Assembly (NCBI GenBank): GCA_028571685.1
Contig: CM053146.1
Location: forward strand, 65,195,431-65,259,430
DNA: 64,000 nt
Reading direction: 5' to 3'
From: Heterohyrax brucei
Lineage: Eukaryota > Chordata > Mammalia > Hyracoidea > Procaviidae
Shown one piece after another: positions 11,096-26,314 of this stretch; within the stretch, counting starts at the first letter, position 1, and each line of letters starts with the position of its first letter. A program made the position numbers and the translations under genes. Under the pieces are notes generated by a model. That model worked only from the letters and a program-made list of their open reading frames with translations. It ran no database searches and was not told the origin of the DNA.

Positions 11096-11293
11096 AATGT
11101 GAACTAAGGACTTTAGTTAACAATAAACTACCAATATTGGCTCATTAGTTGTAACCAACGTACTGTAGGAATGTAAGATGTTAATAGGGGACACTACTTG
11201 CAGGGTCACAGGGAACATGAATGGCAACTCCGTACTTCCTGTATAATTTTTTCCATAAAAGTACAATTTCTCTAAAAGTAAAGTCTGTTAAAA
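11096..11293 (+). mobile_element. L1 3' UTR, right part
   Basis: aatgtgaactaaggacttta, then caatattggctcattagttg and aaaagtaaagtctgttaaaa, is the standard old L1 3' UTR end. It completes the element that broke at 8230. Confidence 0.78.
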
Positions 11294-12436
11294 TACATGG
11301 GAGTGATAAACACTGATTTCAAGATATTGGTTATGTCTATGGAAAGAAAAAAGGGAAATCAGGTTAGAGCCAGGCAATACAGCAGCAACAGCCATATCTT
11401 TGGTGTTTGATTTCTTTTTTAAAAAATACCTGAAGCAAAGATATGGGAAAATGTTAACATTTGAGAAAGCTGGGCAGTAGGCTTTTTGGGTGCTCATCAT
11501 ATCACTCTGTTTCTCCATATGCTTGAAATATATAATCATAATAAGCATACAGCCTTGTCAGACCATATGTCTCCTTCTGCTTGGAACTGTGATTACCAGA
11601 GATAGCTGTTGCATTAGATGCACTGCCCAATGGTGTAATACTCCCTGGTTGTGTGACTTGTTATTAACACTCAGAGCTGAAATGACCCACAGGGCAGAAT
11701 CCTAATATGAGTCTACAACTTTTAAAATTGTTCTATTTATCTAAACTAACAGCAAGAGTAAAGGACCCTATATAAACTATTAACTGGCTTTGAAGGACTC
11801 TGGCATTAATAAGGAACTGATCCATTGGTTTGTTGGTCAAGCAGCTGTTTCTCCACCTTTGGGCTTTGTGCAGTATTTTAATGCTGACTGTCTTTTAAAC
11901 TGAGCTATTTTATTTCAAAGTCTTCTCTGGTGGTCTCATGGTCAGGAACTGGCATGTTCACTAACTACTGTAGTCCACATTCAATCTTAACGTAATACGT
12001 CAGGCTGTGGACTTGGACTTTCTGGGTTCAAATCCTGGCTCTTACATGTAACTCACTTTTATAGTTTGGGTGCTACAACTTAGAGAGTAAATGCTAAAAT
12101 GAGTGTAAAACATTAACCTCCAGGTTGTCACTTAATAAGCTTTCAGAAAATGTCATCTATTATTATCATAGTCATAGCTGGTAACATCTCTGGCTCTCAT
12201 TTCTCAGAACTACAAAATGAAGTGTTGAGTGCAACACTATGATACTTTAGCATCAAAATAAGTTTTATAACTACCAGTTGATTCAATGGTCTTCCTAACA
12301 AAAATGGTAAGTTGAAAAAATGATGATAGGTATTCATCAAGTCTCTGCCTTGGGGTCTCTTTCCAGAGCACAAACCCCAAAAGGCTCTTGTTCTGCTCTT
12401 TAGGCAAATTATTGGTTTACAAGCTCAATAAGCTTC
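11294..12436. other. non-genic stretch, possible MIR
   Basis: No exon seen. A weak MIR-like run (ggacttggactttctgggtt, caaatcctggctcttacatg) lies at about 12005-12060 on the plus strand; the rest is unassigned. Confidence 0.4.
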
Positions 12437-12604
12437 TTGGAAACCCTGGTGGTATAGTGGTTAAGTGCTACGGTTGCTGACCAAAAGGTCAGCAGTTCGA
12501 ATCTGCAAGGTGCTCCTTGGAAACTACCTGAGGCAGTTCTACTCTGTCCTATAGGATTGCTATGAATCAGAATCAACTTGATGGCACTGGGTTTGGTTTT
12601 TTGG
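12437..12604 (+). repeat. AfroSINE-type SINE, well preserved
   Basis: ggaaaccctggtggtatagt head with box A, box B agttcgaatctgcaaggtg, body and tail to ggcactgggtttggtttttt. One of the least diverged copies. Confidence 0.93.
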
Positions 12605-12609
12605 CTTAT

Positions 12610-13844
12610 AAGCTTCGCAGACAGGCAACGTGTCTTATTCCCTCCTCTCTATTTCTAACCCTAGCCTGATTTATTGAAGGTGCTCATGAAATGTTTGAAG
12701 AATGAATGAGGGAATCCCTATGGCACTTTGGTTCCAATAATATGCCAGGCATTCTCAGTGTCGTGTAAATCTTAAAACAGTTAAGTCTTGTGTTCATGAA
12801 ATTTCATTGTTTTATATTTCTACATGGGTTGGCCAAATAAGACAATTCTTAAAGTTCTACTTTCAACCCATGCCATTTTTCTGTATGTTTATTTTCTGGA
12901 TTACGAGGTTATAAATTCTTTAGAAGACAAGTACTATGTGTAATCTAACAGGCAACTACCATTACTTTTAATAACTGGGATTCATTAATTAAGCTGGAAA
13001 GTGTTTCTAATGACTCTGTCCTGATAATCTGAGGACAAAGGTTTTATTTTCAAATCTCCCTTCTCTGAGGAATGTTTTCACTAATGAGGAAAGTGTAGGC
13101 AACTGGCCTCAGTCTGTATTCCCAGATACCATCAATTAAAGAGAAGCCAAAATCTTTTTCCATTACACTTGAATTAAAAGCAATGTATTAACTACATAGA
13201 GATGTCTTATAATTCAGAGGTTGTCTTTTTTTTGTTGTTATCAGACAATTTTATTTTCATTCAAAGCATGGATTTGGAATATGCCATTAATAGGATGAGC
13301 TTGGTGAGATAAAGAACAACTTTTTAGACCATGGCCTAAAAGTTGTACTGAGTTACAGTTAATATACTTTGATATATGTGCTGAAATCATTGGAATTTGT
13401 GGCAATCTTCCTGCTCCAGAAGATGTTGGTACAGAGCCATTGACTGCTAAAGCTGGAGGTCATTGGGTCCAGTCTTCTCACTGAAGCCCAAGACATAAAG
13501 AAATTTTCATCAGAGCACAATGGTTTTGATCTTTTCTTTCAGGGAACATTATAAAACCAAACAATAATATGACAGGCTAACAGAAAGGAAAAGTCTTCAT
13601 TTTGCATTTGATCTCCTTTCTCTGCCTCTGTTCCTCCCTTGCTGCAGTGAAAACTTTCAGAGACAAACATAAAGAAGGAAGGAGTGAAGTAAAAACTGTT
13701 ACTGACTGCTGAAAAATTCAAACTTGCATATGGCTGATAATTTTGACATGACATGTGAGTCACCCAGCTCTTAGCTCATTGTGGTTGTTCTTTAGGTATG
13801 TTTTAGATCTCATGAGTTACTGTTCAAGGATTTTCCTTTCATTG
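12610..13844. other. non-genic stretch
   Basis: AT-rich intronic DNA. I see no exon and no repeat I can name. Confidence 0.5.
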
Positions 13845-13849
13845 CCTAC

Positions 13850-15895
13850 TATAACTGATTGAATTGTATCCCCCCAAAATGTGTATCAACTTGGCTAGGC
13901 TGTGATTCCTCGTATTGTGTGATTGTCCACTATGTTGTGGTCTGATGCAATTTTCCTGTGTGCTATAAATCTTGACCTCTATGATGTTAACCAGTGGTAA
14001 TGAAAGAAGAAGTCCCAGCTGTACTGAAGACCCTGCAAAAAAGAAGGCTCCAGGAATCGACAGAATACCAATTAACATGTTTCAACAAATGGATGCAACA
14101 GTGAAAGTGCTCGTCTATGCCAAGAAATTTGGAAGATATCTTCCTGACCAGCTGACTTGAAGAGATTCATATTTATGCTTATTCCAAGGAAAAGTGTTCC
14201 AACAGAATGTAAAAATTATCAAACAGTGTCATTACTATTACACACAAGTAAAATCTTGTTAAAGATCTTTCAAAAGTGGTTGCAGCAATACATCAACAGG
14301 GGACTGCAAGAAACTCGAGCCAGATTTGAATGTAAATTTAGGACACAGAATGAGGGGTATCATCAATGATGTCAGATGAGTCTTGACTGAAAGCAAAGAA
14401 TACCAGAATGATGTTTCTTTGCATGTGTTTTATTGACTATGCAAGAGAATTCAACTGTGTGGGTCATAACAAATTATGGATAACGCTGAGAAGAATGGGA
14501 ATTCCAGATCACTTAATTGTGCTCATGAAGAAACTGTACATAGATAAAGAAGCAGTCATTCAAACAGAACAAGGTCATACTGCGTGATTTAAAGTCAGGA
14601 AAGGTGGGTCATAGTTGTATCTTTTTATCATACATATTCAGTCTACACACTGAGCCAATCCGTGAAGCTGGACTGCATGAAGAAAAATGCAGCTGCAGGA
14701 TTGGCAGAAGACTCATCAACAACCTGTGTTATGCAGATAACACAATGTTATTTGCTGAAAGCAAAGAGAGCTTGAAGCACTTACTGATGAAGATACAAAA
14801 CTACAGCCATCAGTATGGATTACATCTCAACATAAAGAAAACAAAAATCTTCACAACTGGACCAATAAGCAACATAACGATAAAAATAGAAATTACTGAA
14901 ATTGTTAATGATTTCATTTTACTTGAGCCCCTAATCAACACCCATAGAAACAGTAGTCGAGAAATCAAATGAAGTATCACGCTGCAACAATGTGCTGCAA
15001 GAGACCTCTTTAATGGGTTAAAAAGGAAAGATGCCACCTTGAAGAGTAAGATGTGCCAGATTCAAGCCATGGTATTCTCAATGGCCTGCTATGCATGTGA
15101 AAGCCAAATGATAAACAAGGAAGATGGAGCTACTGACACCTTTGAGTTATGGTGTTCACAAAGAATATTGAATATACTATGGATTCCTGCCCCCCGACCC
15201 CAAAGTCTTAGAAGAAATACAGCCAGAATGCACCGTAAAATCAAGGACAGTGAGACTTCGTTTCACATATTTTGGACATGTTATCAGGAGGAATCAGTCC
15301 TTGAAGAAGGACATCAGGTTTGGTAAAACAGGGTTAGCCAAAAGGAGGAAGACCCTCAATGAAATGGGCTGACATCGCAGCTGCAATGAGGGCTCAAGTA
15401 CAACGATCATGAGGATGGCAGAGGACCGAGCAGCATTTCACAGTCAGATCTGACTCAGTGGCCCCTGGCTTGGCTTAAGGTCACTATGAGTTGGGACCGA
15501 CTCATAGGGCACCTGACAACATGATATTAATGAGGTAGAATCAGAGGCAGTTATGTTAGTTAGGTAGAACTCAGACAACAGGACTAGACTGCATCTTGAG
15601 TTAATCCCTTTTGAGATATAAAAGAGAAAATTCATTGGGGAGAAAAGGGAACTCATCCTACCAAGAAAGAAATGCCAAAAGCAGACCATGTTCTTTGGAC
15701 CTGGGGTTACCTGACTAAGAAGCTGCCAGACCAGGAGATAATTAATAACAAAGGCTTCCCCTAGAGAGGACAGAGAGAGAAAGCCTTACCTTGCAGCTGG
15801 TGCCTGGAATTCTGACTTCTTCTAGACTGTGAGAATGCTTGTCAATCGCATTTAGTGGTGGTATTTCTGTTATAGCTGTACCAGATAATATGACA
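13850..15895 (+). mobile_element. MaLR-type LTR split by an RTE insertion
   Basis: The left piece (13850-13990: tgattgaattgtatcccccc ... cttggctaggctgtgattcc) and the right piece (15521-15895: gatattaatgaggtagaatc ... tgttatagctgtacc ... tgaca) together match the solo LTR at 5918. Flanks CCTAC (13845-13849) and CCTAG (15896-15900) fit a 5-bp target duplication with one change. The first base pair TG is changed to TA. Confidence 0.75.
13991..15520 (+). mobile_element. RTE LINE, 5' truncated, inserted in LTR
   Basis: A 1.53-kb RTE copy flanked by ATGATGTTAA (13981-13990) and ATGATATTAA (15521-15530), a 10-bp target duplication with one mismatch. Conceptual fragments include KTLQKRRLQ near the start, the RT block HTEPIREAG, YADNTMLFAESKESLKHLLM (14730s-14790s) and the C-terminal LWCSQRILNILW. 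The RT catalytic motif is YADN instead of YADD and frames shift repeatedly, so it is inactive. The 3' end is gcacctgacaac. Confidence 0.88.
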
Positions 15896-15900
15896 CCTAG

Positions 15901-16585
15901 TAAGAAGGCTCTGGAATGTCTCCAACCATTTGGTCCCAAGACCGAAGACAGTGTTTCTTTCCTCTCTGGCATCATCTGGGTCCAAGGTAGGAAGGATGAA
16001 GGAAAAGACAGATAGGACTGCAGAGGAATGAGGCAATGGGTCAGGTACTCACCCCTTATTCTGTGTACATGAGAGTCCTCAGCCGATAGGTATTTGCTAC
16101 TCAGAATTCCAGATCCCTATTTAGAACATTTGGCCCAAATTGAGAAGAGATGAGGTGTTTGCATTATAGTGTTTTGCTTTGAATTCATTTAACAAGTATT
16201 CAGAGAATCCACTCTGTACCAAGAACTAGGCTAGGCAGAAAGATGAGCAAGATCTATCTTTCTCTTCAAAGAACTGATAACCTAGGGCTTTTATCTCCAG
16301 ATGCACACACCCTTTGGTAGTATAAAAACCTGCTTGTGACCCCTGTGTGTGTACTTTAGATTTCTCACTGTCTTCCAAAAACAATTGGGACATAAATTAG
16401 CACTTATAGATGTTAGTCAGTAAATCCAGTTTTTGTTACCAGTTTACTTCATATTTACCCTCTGTGTGTTCTATTTCAGCATTGTATCACAGCTACCAGG
16501 TCGTATAAAAATAAATGTTATTAACTTCACAAATTCTCTTTTCCAACCAAATGTAGATATTTTGAAAAGGTATAGGATATTTGAA
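15901..16585. other. non-genic stretch
   Basis: No exon or named repeat; overlapping short open frames only. Confidence 0.45.
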
Positions 16586-16935
16586 GGAGACCTGGTGATA
16601 CAGTGGTTAAGCATTCATCTGGAATCCAAAAGGTCAGCAAAAGCTACCCCACAGGAGAAGATTGTAGCAGTTGGCTTGCATCCAAAACCCACGGCCACTG
16701 AGTCAACTCCAACTCAAAGTGAGCCTACAGGACGGAATAGAACAGTTTCACTGAGTTTCACTAAAGAGTGCCTGGTGGATTCAACCTGCCAACCTTTCGG
16801 TAAGCAGCCACAGCATGTAACCACTACACTACCAGGGCTTTCATGCCTTGGAAACTCTTTTGGGCAGTTCTACTGTGTCCTGTAGGGTCATTACTATAAA
16901 CTGGAGTTGATTATATGGCAGCAGGTTTTTTTTTT
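16586..16935 (+). repeat. AfroSINE-type SINE, long subtype, split by another SINE
   Basis: Left part 16586-16682 (gagacctggtgatacagtgg ... ctaccccacaggagaag ... cagttggcttgcatc) and right part 16845-16935 (gccttggaaactcttttggg ... gcagcaggtttttttt) form one plus-strand element of the subtype with an extra central block. The intervening 16684-16841 is an opposite-strand SINE. Confidence 0.85.
16684..16841 (-). repeat. AfroSINE-type SINE nested in SINE
   Basis: cccacggccactgagtcaac to cactacactaccagggcttt on the minus strand, full length and less diverged than its host. Confidence 0.9.
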
Positions 16936-17229
16936 TTAGTTTTTTATAGGATAATTTGAAAAATCTTGAAAATAACTCTAGATGGGAGAGCAAAGGGAGC
17001 TGTGCAAATAGGTGAGCATGCACCACTGATTTGGATTGTATATTTTCACTTAATCACAATAAATAAATAAACAAATAACTCCAGAGATGATTAATAACAT
17101 GATTTGAAAATGTAGTACAGAACTTTGATTTAATTGATTTTATCTCAATATCGGACAGTTGGGGACAATTAACTTCACAAACTCATCCTAGAAGAAGTGC
17201 TACATATCTCCTTGCTGAGTATCACTAAA

Positions 17230-17530
17230 GTCAGCTTCAAAGTACTGCCCTTGCAAAGCTATGCACCGAGGCCAGTGCCTGGTCCACCCTTCAAACCAAT
17301 TCTGGAACGGTCATCAGAGCTGTCACTGTTGTTACCCTTGATGTCCTGAATGTAATCAAAATGTCTTCCTTTCAACATTTCCATTATCTCTGGGTAAAGA
17401 AAAAAGTCACTGGGGGCCAGATCAGGTGAGTGGGGAAGGTGTTCCACACAGCTATTTATTTACTGGCTAAAAATTCCCTCACAGACAACTGTACAATTAA
17501 GTTTGCGAATTTGCCACCATGCCACCTTAT
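17230..17530 (-). pseudogene. Tc1/mariner transposase relic
   Basis: The minus strand reads EHLPHSPDLAPSDFFLYPEI followed by MEMLKGRHFDYIQDIKGN. This is the mariner transposase C-terminal block; the D in SPDLAP is the third catalytic acid of the D,D34D triad. Downstream (toward 17230) a frameshifted continuation reads ...LPRCIALQGQYFEADFS-like, as in mariner ends. Upstream, a degraded stretch before the VEH corresponds to the DNARPH region but has lost it. Only about the last third of a transposase is visible; no terminal inverted repeat could be defined by eye. It is clearly a fossil. Confidence 0.82.
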
Positions 17531-17831
17531 GCAATGGCTAGTCCAGAAAGAGTTCCAAAGTTGCTTTGAAGGATAGACTAGGTGCTGGCATTGGTGTATA
17601 GCTTCCCAAGGGGAGTACTATGAAGGTGGCTGTAGTGATATTCAGCAGTGAGGTATGTAGCACTTAGAACAGTTAACTGTCGGACCTCGTGTCTTCATGC
17701 AAATTAACAGTAGCCATTAAAAAAACAACAGAGGAAAACTAATTTTTTCTTTGTAAGTTGGGTAACTGAATCCTGATTCAAAACAGTATTCAGCACTAGA
17801 AGGTAGCATATACTATCTACTGCTCAGTCTT

Positions 17832-18078
17832 ACAGGGCTCCTTTGGACATGCTGTCAGGAAGGATCAGCCCCTGGAGAGGACATCATGCTTGGTAGAATG
17901 TAGAACAGTGAAAAAGAGGAAAAACCTCTACAAGATGGGTTGACACAGTGGCTGTAACAACAGGCTAAAGTGGAAAGGTGATTGTGGACGTGGCAGAAGA
18001 CCGGGCAGTGTTTTGTTCTGTTGAGCACAGGGTCGCTACGATTCGGAACTGACTTGACAGCACCTCACAACAACACTG
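17832..18078 (+). mobile_element. RTE LINE 3' end
   Basis: ctttggacatgctgtcagga followed by catcatgcttggtagaatg, gacacagtggctgtaacaac and the terminal ttgacagcacctcacaacaa. Heavily 5' truncated. Confidence 0.85.
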
Positions 18079-18079
18079 C

Positions 18080-20691
<2,612 letters not shown>

Positions 20692-22150
20692 CTAAAATTA
20701 ATAAACAGACTTTAAGGATCACTTTAACAGAAGGAATGTAAAGGAACTTTTATCACAAAGATAATCTTGAGGTTGGCACTTCAAAGCTCATACCTAAGCA
20801 AGCAAACACACAATCAGTGTCATTCATTTAGTTGGCTTAGCAATGGTTTGCTAAACGCTGATAAGTCCATTCGATTTTCATCCTTAAGAGTCAATTACAG
20901 TGTATATGGTATACCGTGCTCCGCCACTTCTACGTACAATACTTCAAATCTCTTTAAAGACTTACAGTGTGTCATATTTTCAAGGGTAGAGCAACATTTC
21001 TTCTCTAAGTGCCACTTGTCAGCCAGCTAACAATGTTACAGCTGAGGGAGGAGCTGTTAGACCATGATGGATGTGACTGGGGTGACTCTGGAGCACAGAA
21101 ACTCTTAGTGGAATTGGATGAGGTGGGATGTGGGTTGAGGAAAGGACAGCCTGCTAGGAATGACATACTGCTATCTTACACCTGCGTGATTTGAGACATG
21201 CCTTGTATCAGTTCTTGGTTTGCTTTCATTGCCCTTCTAATATCACCAGTTGGTTTTATGGGGTCCAGTTGTTGGTTGGTTGTGATATTTGTATAGGACA
21301 ATTGGAAACACATTATGATACTCTTGTTTCATGAACACATTCCTTTCCAAGTGATATGAGTATTTAGTTATTTATTAAATAAAGTCATTCCTGTCAATTA
21401 TCAAATTTGAAGTTGGTCTCTACTCTCTGAAGCTAGAAAACAGAGCATATGTGCCTGTTATATCCAAATGTAGGTAGTGTTCACAGAGGAACTCAAATGA
21501 CGGAATCATCTGCAAACAATTAAACAAAGATATGTCAGTTATGGCTAAAGGCCACCCTACAGCACGGATACTAATAAATAAGCTCTCCTGTATATTGAAG
21601 TGGTACGATCACACATTTTCAGCACTTTTGAATGTTTCTGCCTAAAGTCTTCTTTGGGTACAAGGTTCAAGCTGAAATGAAAAAATGTAATTTTGCCTTA
21701 AATACTCAACTAGATTACCCACCTGCAAATCTGACTCCAGTGTACCTTCTATCACATTTGGATTTGTATTAGTGGAGATATTAACTCATATTAATTTTCC
21801 TGAGTCTGAAATTTTCAGACTCCTTTGCTTTTCAGCTGCCCAAACATTAAGCATCCTTTGTCCTTAAGCATCAGAACCTTGGGACCCCTTGATGATTACC
21901 ATTCTGACTGCTCCCTAACCCTGTTTCTGGGGCTGTGGTAGACAATGGAGTGAGCTGACTGTACTGCGGCTCACAGGCTCTAGGGTCTTTGAAAAGTTGA
22001 GGAGGTTCTGGGACCATGAGTGCCACAGCAGATCCAAGCTTTTCACACAGCCCCACCGCCCACTCATCCTTCAGTGGGAATATCTGATGGTACTGAGGAT
22101 GGACAGAAGGCAATTCATAAGTCTCATATAAGAAAACATGCATTGCTACT
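20692..22150. other. ITGB6 intron 6, unassigned part
   Basis: Unique-looking intronic DNA; no repeat named. The open frame at 21871-22173 minus (100 codons) has no recognisable domain. Confidence 0.5.
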
Positions 22151-22157
22151 ACAAGCA

Positions 22158-22325
22158 AGACACTTGGGGGCATACTGGTTAAGTCCTATGGCTGCTAACC
22201 AAAAGCCTGGCAGCTGAAATCTACCAGGCACTTCTTGGAAACTCTGTGGCAGTTCTACCCTGTCCTGTAGGGTCCCTGTGAATCAGAACTGACCTGATAG
22301 CAGAGGTTTTTGTTGTTGTTGTTGT
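22158..22325 (+). repeat. AfroSINE-type SINE
   Basis: gcatactggttaagtcctat ... gaactgacctgatagcagag, then a (TTG)n tail. Confidence 0.88.
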
Positions 22326-22351
22326 TGGAGGGTGATTATTATCAAGCATGG

Positions 22352-22777
<426 letters not shown>

Positions 22778-22799
22778 CTACAGTGAGAAAGAAACATTG

Positions 22800-23665
22800 G
22801 GGTGGTATTGCATACAGGCAGGCATTTCTTGAATGTAGATTAATTATGCTCGAACACATTCAGATTATTTTACAAAAAAATAGTGCTGGACTATCTATTT
22901 TAGCTTTTTTTCATCTATTGAGAGTTGATAATAATATATTAAAAATATGAAATTCTGTGACATTTGCTTTTCCTGGGTAACATTTTCAGATGATTTATAT
23001 TTCAGAAAAAATAGTTCCACTACAATCAGCATTCAGTTGATCTTGACTTTTACATAGTTAATTATTTTTTCTGTCCAGCTTTCAATTCACCAGAGAAATG
23101 AGGGGAGGCAGGGGCGGAAGGTCACAGATAATCACAAATCCTAGCTGAAGCAAAACTAGTCAATGCAACACAAAATAGACTCAAAGTAAGCCTGTTTCAT
23201 TAAAATGTCATGCAGTATTTGGCACATATTTCTCCTTCTATTGATATTATCCAAAAAGTAGAAACCTAAATATAAAAATAAGAATTTCTTATCAAAACAT
23301 GGCAACAAAGCACTCTTCATTAAGGTTGTATCTGTTATCTGCCTCTTAGCAGGGCACTTGCCTATAATTATTAGTCTAGGAACTAGCTGGACAGAAGCTC
23401 ACCCTGGTGTCACCATCCCACGTGATCCCTTCTCTTTCTCCCCTAAGTCCTCTGTCCTTACATCTTCTAGGAGCTTCTGCCATGTCCCTTTCCTGACATT
23501 TTCCATAAAGGGCCATTGTTAGAAAACAAGGGCATATTGTAATGTGCACCAGTCTGGTTTTCAAAAAGGAGTTGTATTCTTACTGTTGTTTAGATAGTGT
23601 AGCTTCTAAGGCTCATTTTGGTGGTTCTAACAACAAATGTTTAACCACACACGGAAGTACTCACC
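22800..23665. other. ITGB6 intron 5, unassigned part
   Basis: AT-rich intron; no exon or named repeat. Confidence 0.45.
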
Positions 23666-23667
23666 TC

Positions 23668-23822
23668 TGGTTGCTGTCCAGTCAATTTCAATGCATAGCA
23701 ACCTTATGAAACAGAATAGAATTATCTCATAGGATTTCCAAGGAGCACCTGGTGGACTTGAACTGCTGACCTTTTTGGTTAGCAGCTGTTGCTCTTAACT
23801 ACTAGGCCACCAGGGTTTCCAA
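23668..23822 (-). repeat. AfroSINE-type SINE
   Basis: gctgtccagtcaatttcaat to actactaggccaccagggtt. Confidence 0.9.
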
Positions 23823-24177
23823 CATAGAAGTCTATACAGGATATTTTCACTTTTTTCATTAACGTTCATTTTTTATTTTTTTCACTGAGGTTAATTCTAA
23901 AATTAATCTGATCCCGATCTTTGAAAATTAATCATACATGATTATTGCTTCAATAAATTTTTCTAAAAGTTGCTGCAATTTTCTGAGATTATTCAAACTT
24001 TTGGCATAAAGGGCAGTCCTCACGTCAACATCGCTGGAATAGGTTGCAAAATTTTGTGTTTCAGGAAGTGTCAAATGTAGAAATTTGGGTATTAAATAAG
24101 ATATAAATTTAGCTAAGCCTTTTTAAAGTAGATTTATTAATAACAGACGAATTTTGCATTAGCAGAATGAAGCGCTA

Positions 24178-24441
<264 letters not shown>

Positions 24442-24847
24442 TTAAATGAAGATTAATTTTTCTGCAGTGACTGTGTAATTTGGTCATGAATCTCACAGCG
24501 CAGTTTGCTGTCATCATCCTGCATTCCATCCTTTCCATTCTGACCACCTCAGCTAATATTTATTTAGAGTTTGTTGTATGTCTTACACTGATTCAAATCC
24601 AGATAATAAATAGTCAAGTAATTAGACTTTTCACAGTGAGGTGTGTATATGTGTATGTATGTGTATGTAACCACTATTTTCTACTGACTTCAAACAAAAT
24701 CCACCATTCGGTTTCCATGACAACAATTCCTCTGTATTCCGATAACTCATCGTCAAGTATGTGTCACCTGTAACAAGACCTACAGGAGGACTTGTCTTTC
24801 TTCTCCTCTTTTCCTGCCTATGTTTTCAGTCTTGCCTGTCAAAAACA

Positions 24848-25016
24848 AACTAAAACTAAACCCACTGCCATCAAGTCAATTCCAACCCACAGTGACCCTG
24901 CAAGACTGAGTAGAATTGCCCCACAGAGATTCCAAGCAGTGCCTAGTGGATTTGAACTGCTGACATTCATGGTTAGCAGCTTTAAGCACTTAACCATTAT
25001 ACCACCAAGGTTTCCT
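24848..25016 (-). repeat. AfroSINE-type SINE
   Basis: ctaaacccactgccatcaag to accattataccaccaaggtt. Confidence 0.9.
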
Positions 25017-25209
25017 GCCTTCCAGGGATCCCCAAATCAGGGCAGCCTTTTGGGTTCTAGGGACCATCGCTGCTGTGGATTGAGTGGAATACTGTGGTCC
25101 AGTCTGGGAGTAAAATCACCACTTAAAACATTCTACATATAGGATGAAGTCTTCACCAAAAGTATTGCAGCAGAATAGAAACATGGAGGATGAATTCAGC
25201 CACATTTGA

Positions 25210-25295
25210 CTCTGAGAGCAAGTTGCAGACCTTGGACAAACTACTTAACTCTTTTAGCTTTTAGAGTTTTCATTTGCGAAATGGGCATAACAGTA
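25210..25295 (+). repeat. MIR SINE fragment
   Basis: gcagaccttggacaaactac, ttaactcttttagc, then tttgcgaaatgggcataac follows the MIR body. Confidence 0.55.
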
Positions 25296-25307
25296 CGGAG
25301 CAACGGT

Positions 25308-25492
25308 TCTCAAAGTGTGGTTCCTGGACCAGCAGCATGAGCACCACATAGGATGTTGTTAGAGAAGTAAAATCCGGGGCCTCCCGCAGACCTACCAAAT
25401 GAGGCCCCTTGGACTGGGGCCCTGCAGTTTGAGTGGTAACAAGTTCTGCAGGTGATTCTGATGCATGCTAAAGACTGAGAGCCACTGGTGTA
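25308..25492 (-). mobile_element. MER5A-type nonautonomous hAT
   Basis: ggttctcaaagtgtggttcc at the left and gctaaagactgagagccact at the right are the terminal inverted repeats. The interior (gaccagcagcatgagcacc, gcaggtgattctgatgcatg) follows MER5A order. Confidence 0.85.
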
Positions 25493-25499
25493 CTAGGAA

Positions 25500-26310
25500 A
25501 AAGAGACAAAAAGGAGAAGCCTCTGGTTGACATGCGCTGCCTAGTAAGGGCCACTTGACTTCCTCAGGCAAGGCCTGAGCCTTGGCTTTGTTGGGTAAGT
25601 AGCCTACGCATCTTTAGGGTGTTGGGCTTATTTCTTCCTGTAAATAGTTTTACAAAGAAAACAAGTCATAACCTAATGTGTCCTCAGGCTGCAAAAGAAG
25701 GGAGCTTAGGGATCCTGCACAGCCTGAGATGTCCCAAGACAGCTATCTCCAGAATAGATGTTCTTGGGCACACCTGGCTTTATGTTACATATTTTACCAA
25801 GGTTCCCTCAACTAATAAAATTTGGTCACCTCTGGCAGCCAACAGAACCGGAAATTCTAGAAGTGCCTTACTAAAGCTCTTGGGTACAGGGGACCCAGAT
25901 TTGCTTCTGTGCTACCTAACCCACCTGGCCTATTTATTCACTCAGCTGTGGCAAGGCACTTGGTCTGGATAGGCCCAGGAGTGAGTCTCAGTCTGTCATG
26001 TCAAGGTAATTTTGAAAATTTCCTTTCTGATTTATTCTGTGTAGCTCTCAGAACTCATCTTACTCTTTTTAATACCTTGCATCAAGTTTCACTGAAACTC
26101 TGAAGTGTCAACCACTGATAGTTCTTACCAAGCAGGGTTGTTGCAAGGACTCAACAAGATAAAATACACAAAATACACAGCACAAAGAGCTTTTCTAAGT
26201 ATGTCATTTCTCAACTAAGTCACTTAGTACCGAGTCTAACATAGACCTGAGGACAGAGAATGGCTTTGGTTAATATCTTGAGAACAATGTGTTGTTGCCC
26301 TGGTTAAAAT
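25500..26310. other. non-genic stretch
   Basis: No exon or named repeat. The 117-codon frame at 25619-25972 plus has no recognisable domain and sits in an intron on the opposite strand. Confidence 0.45.
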
Positions 26311-26314
26311 ACTA

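Noticed and set aside
25619..25972. 117-codon plus-strand open frame in ITGB6 intron 4
   Set aside because: No signal peptide, domain or motif, and no neighbouring splice signals; length is within chance for this size of window.
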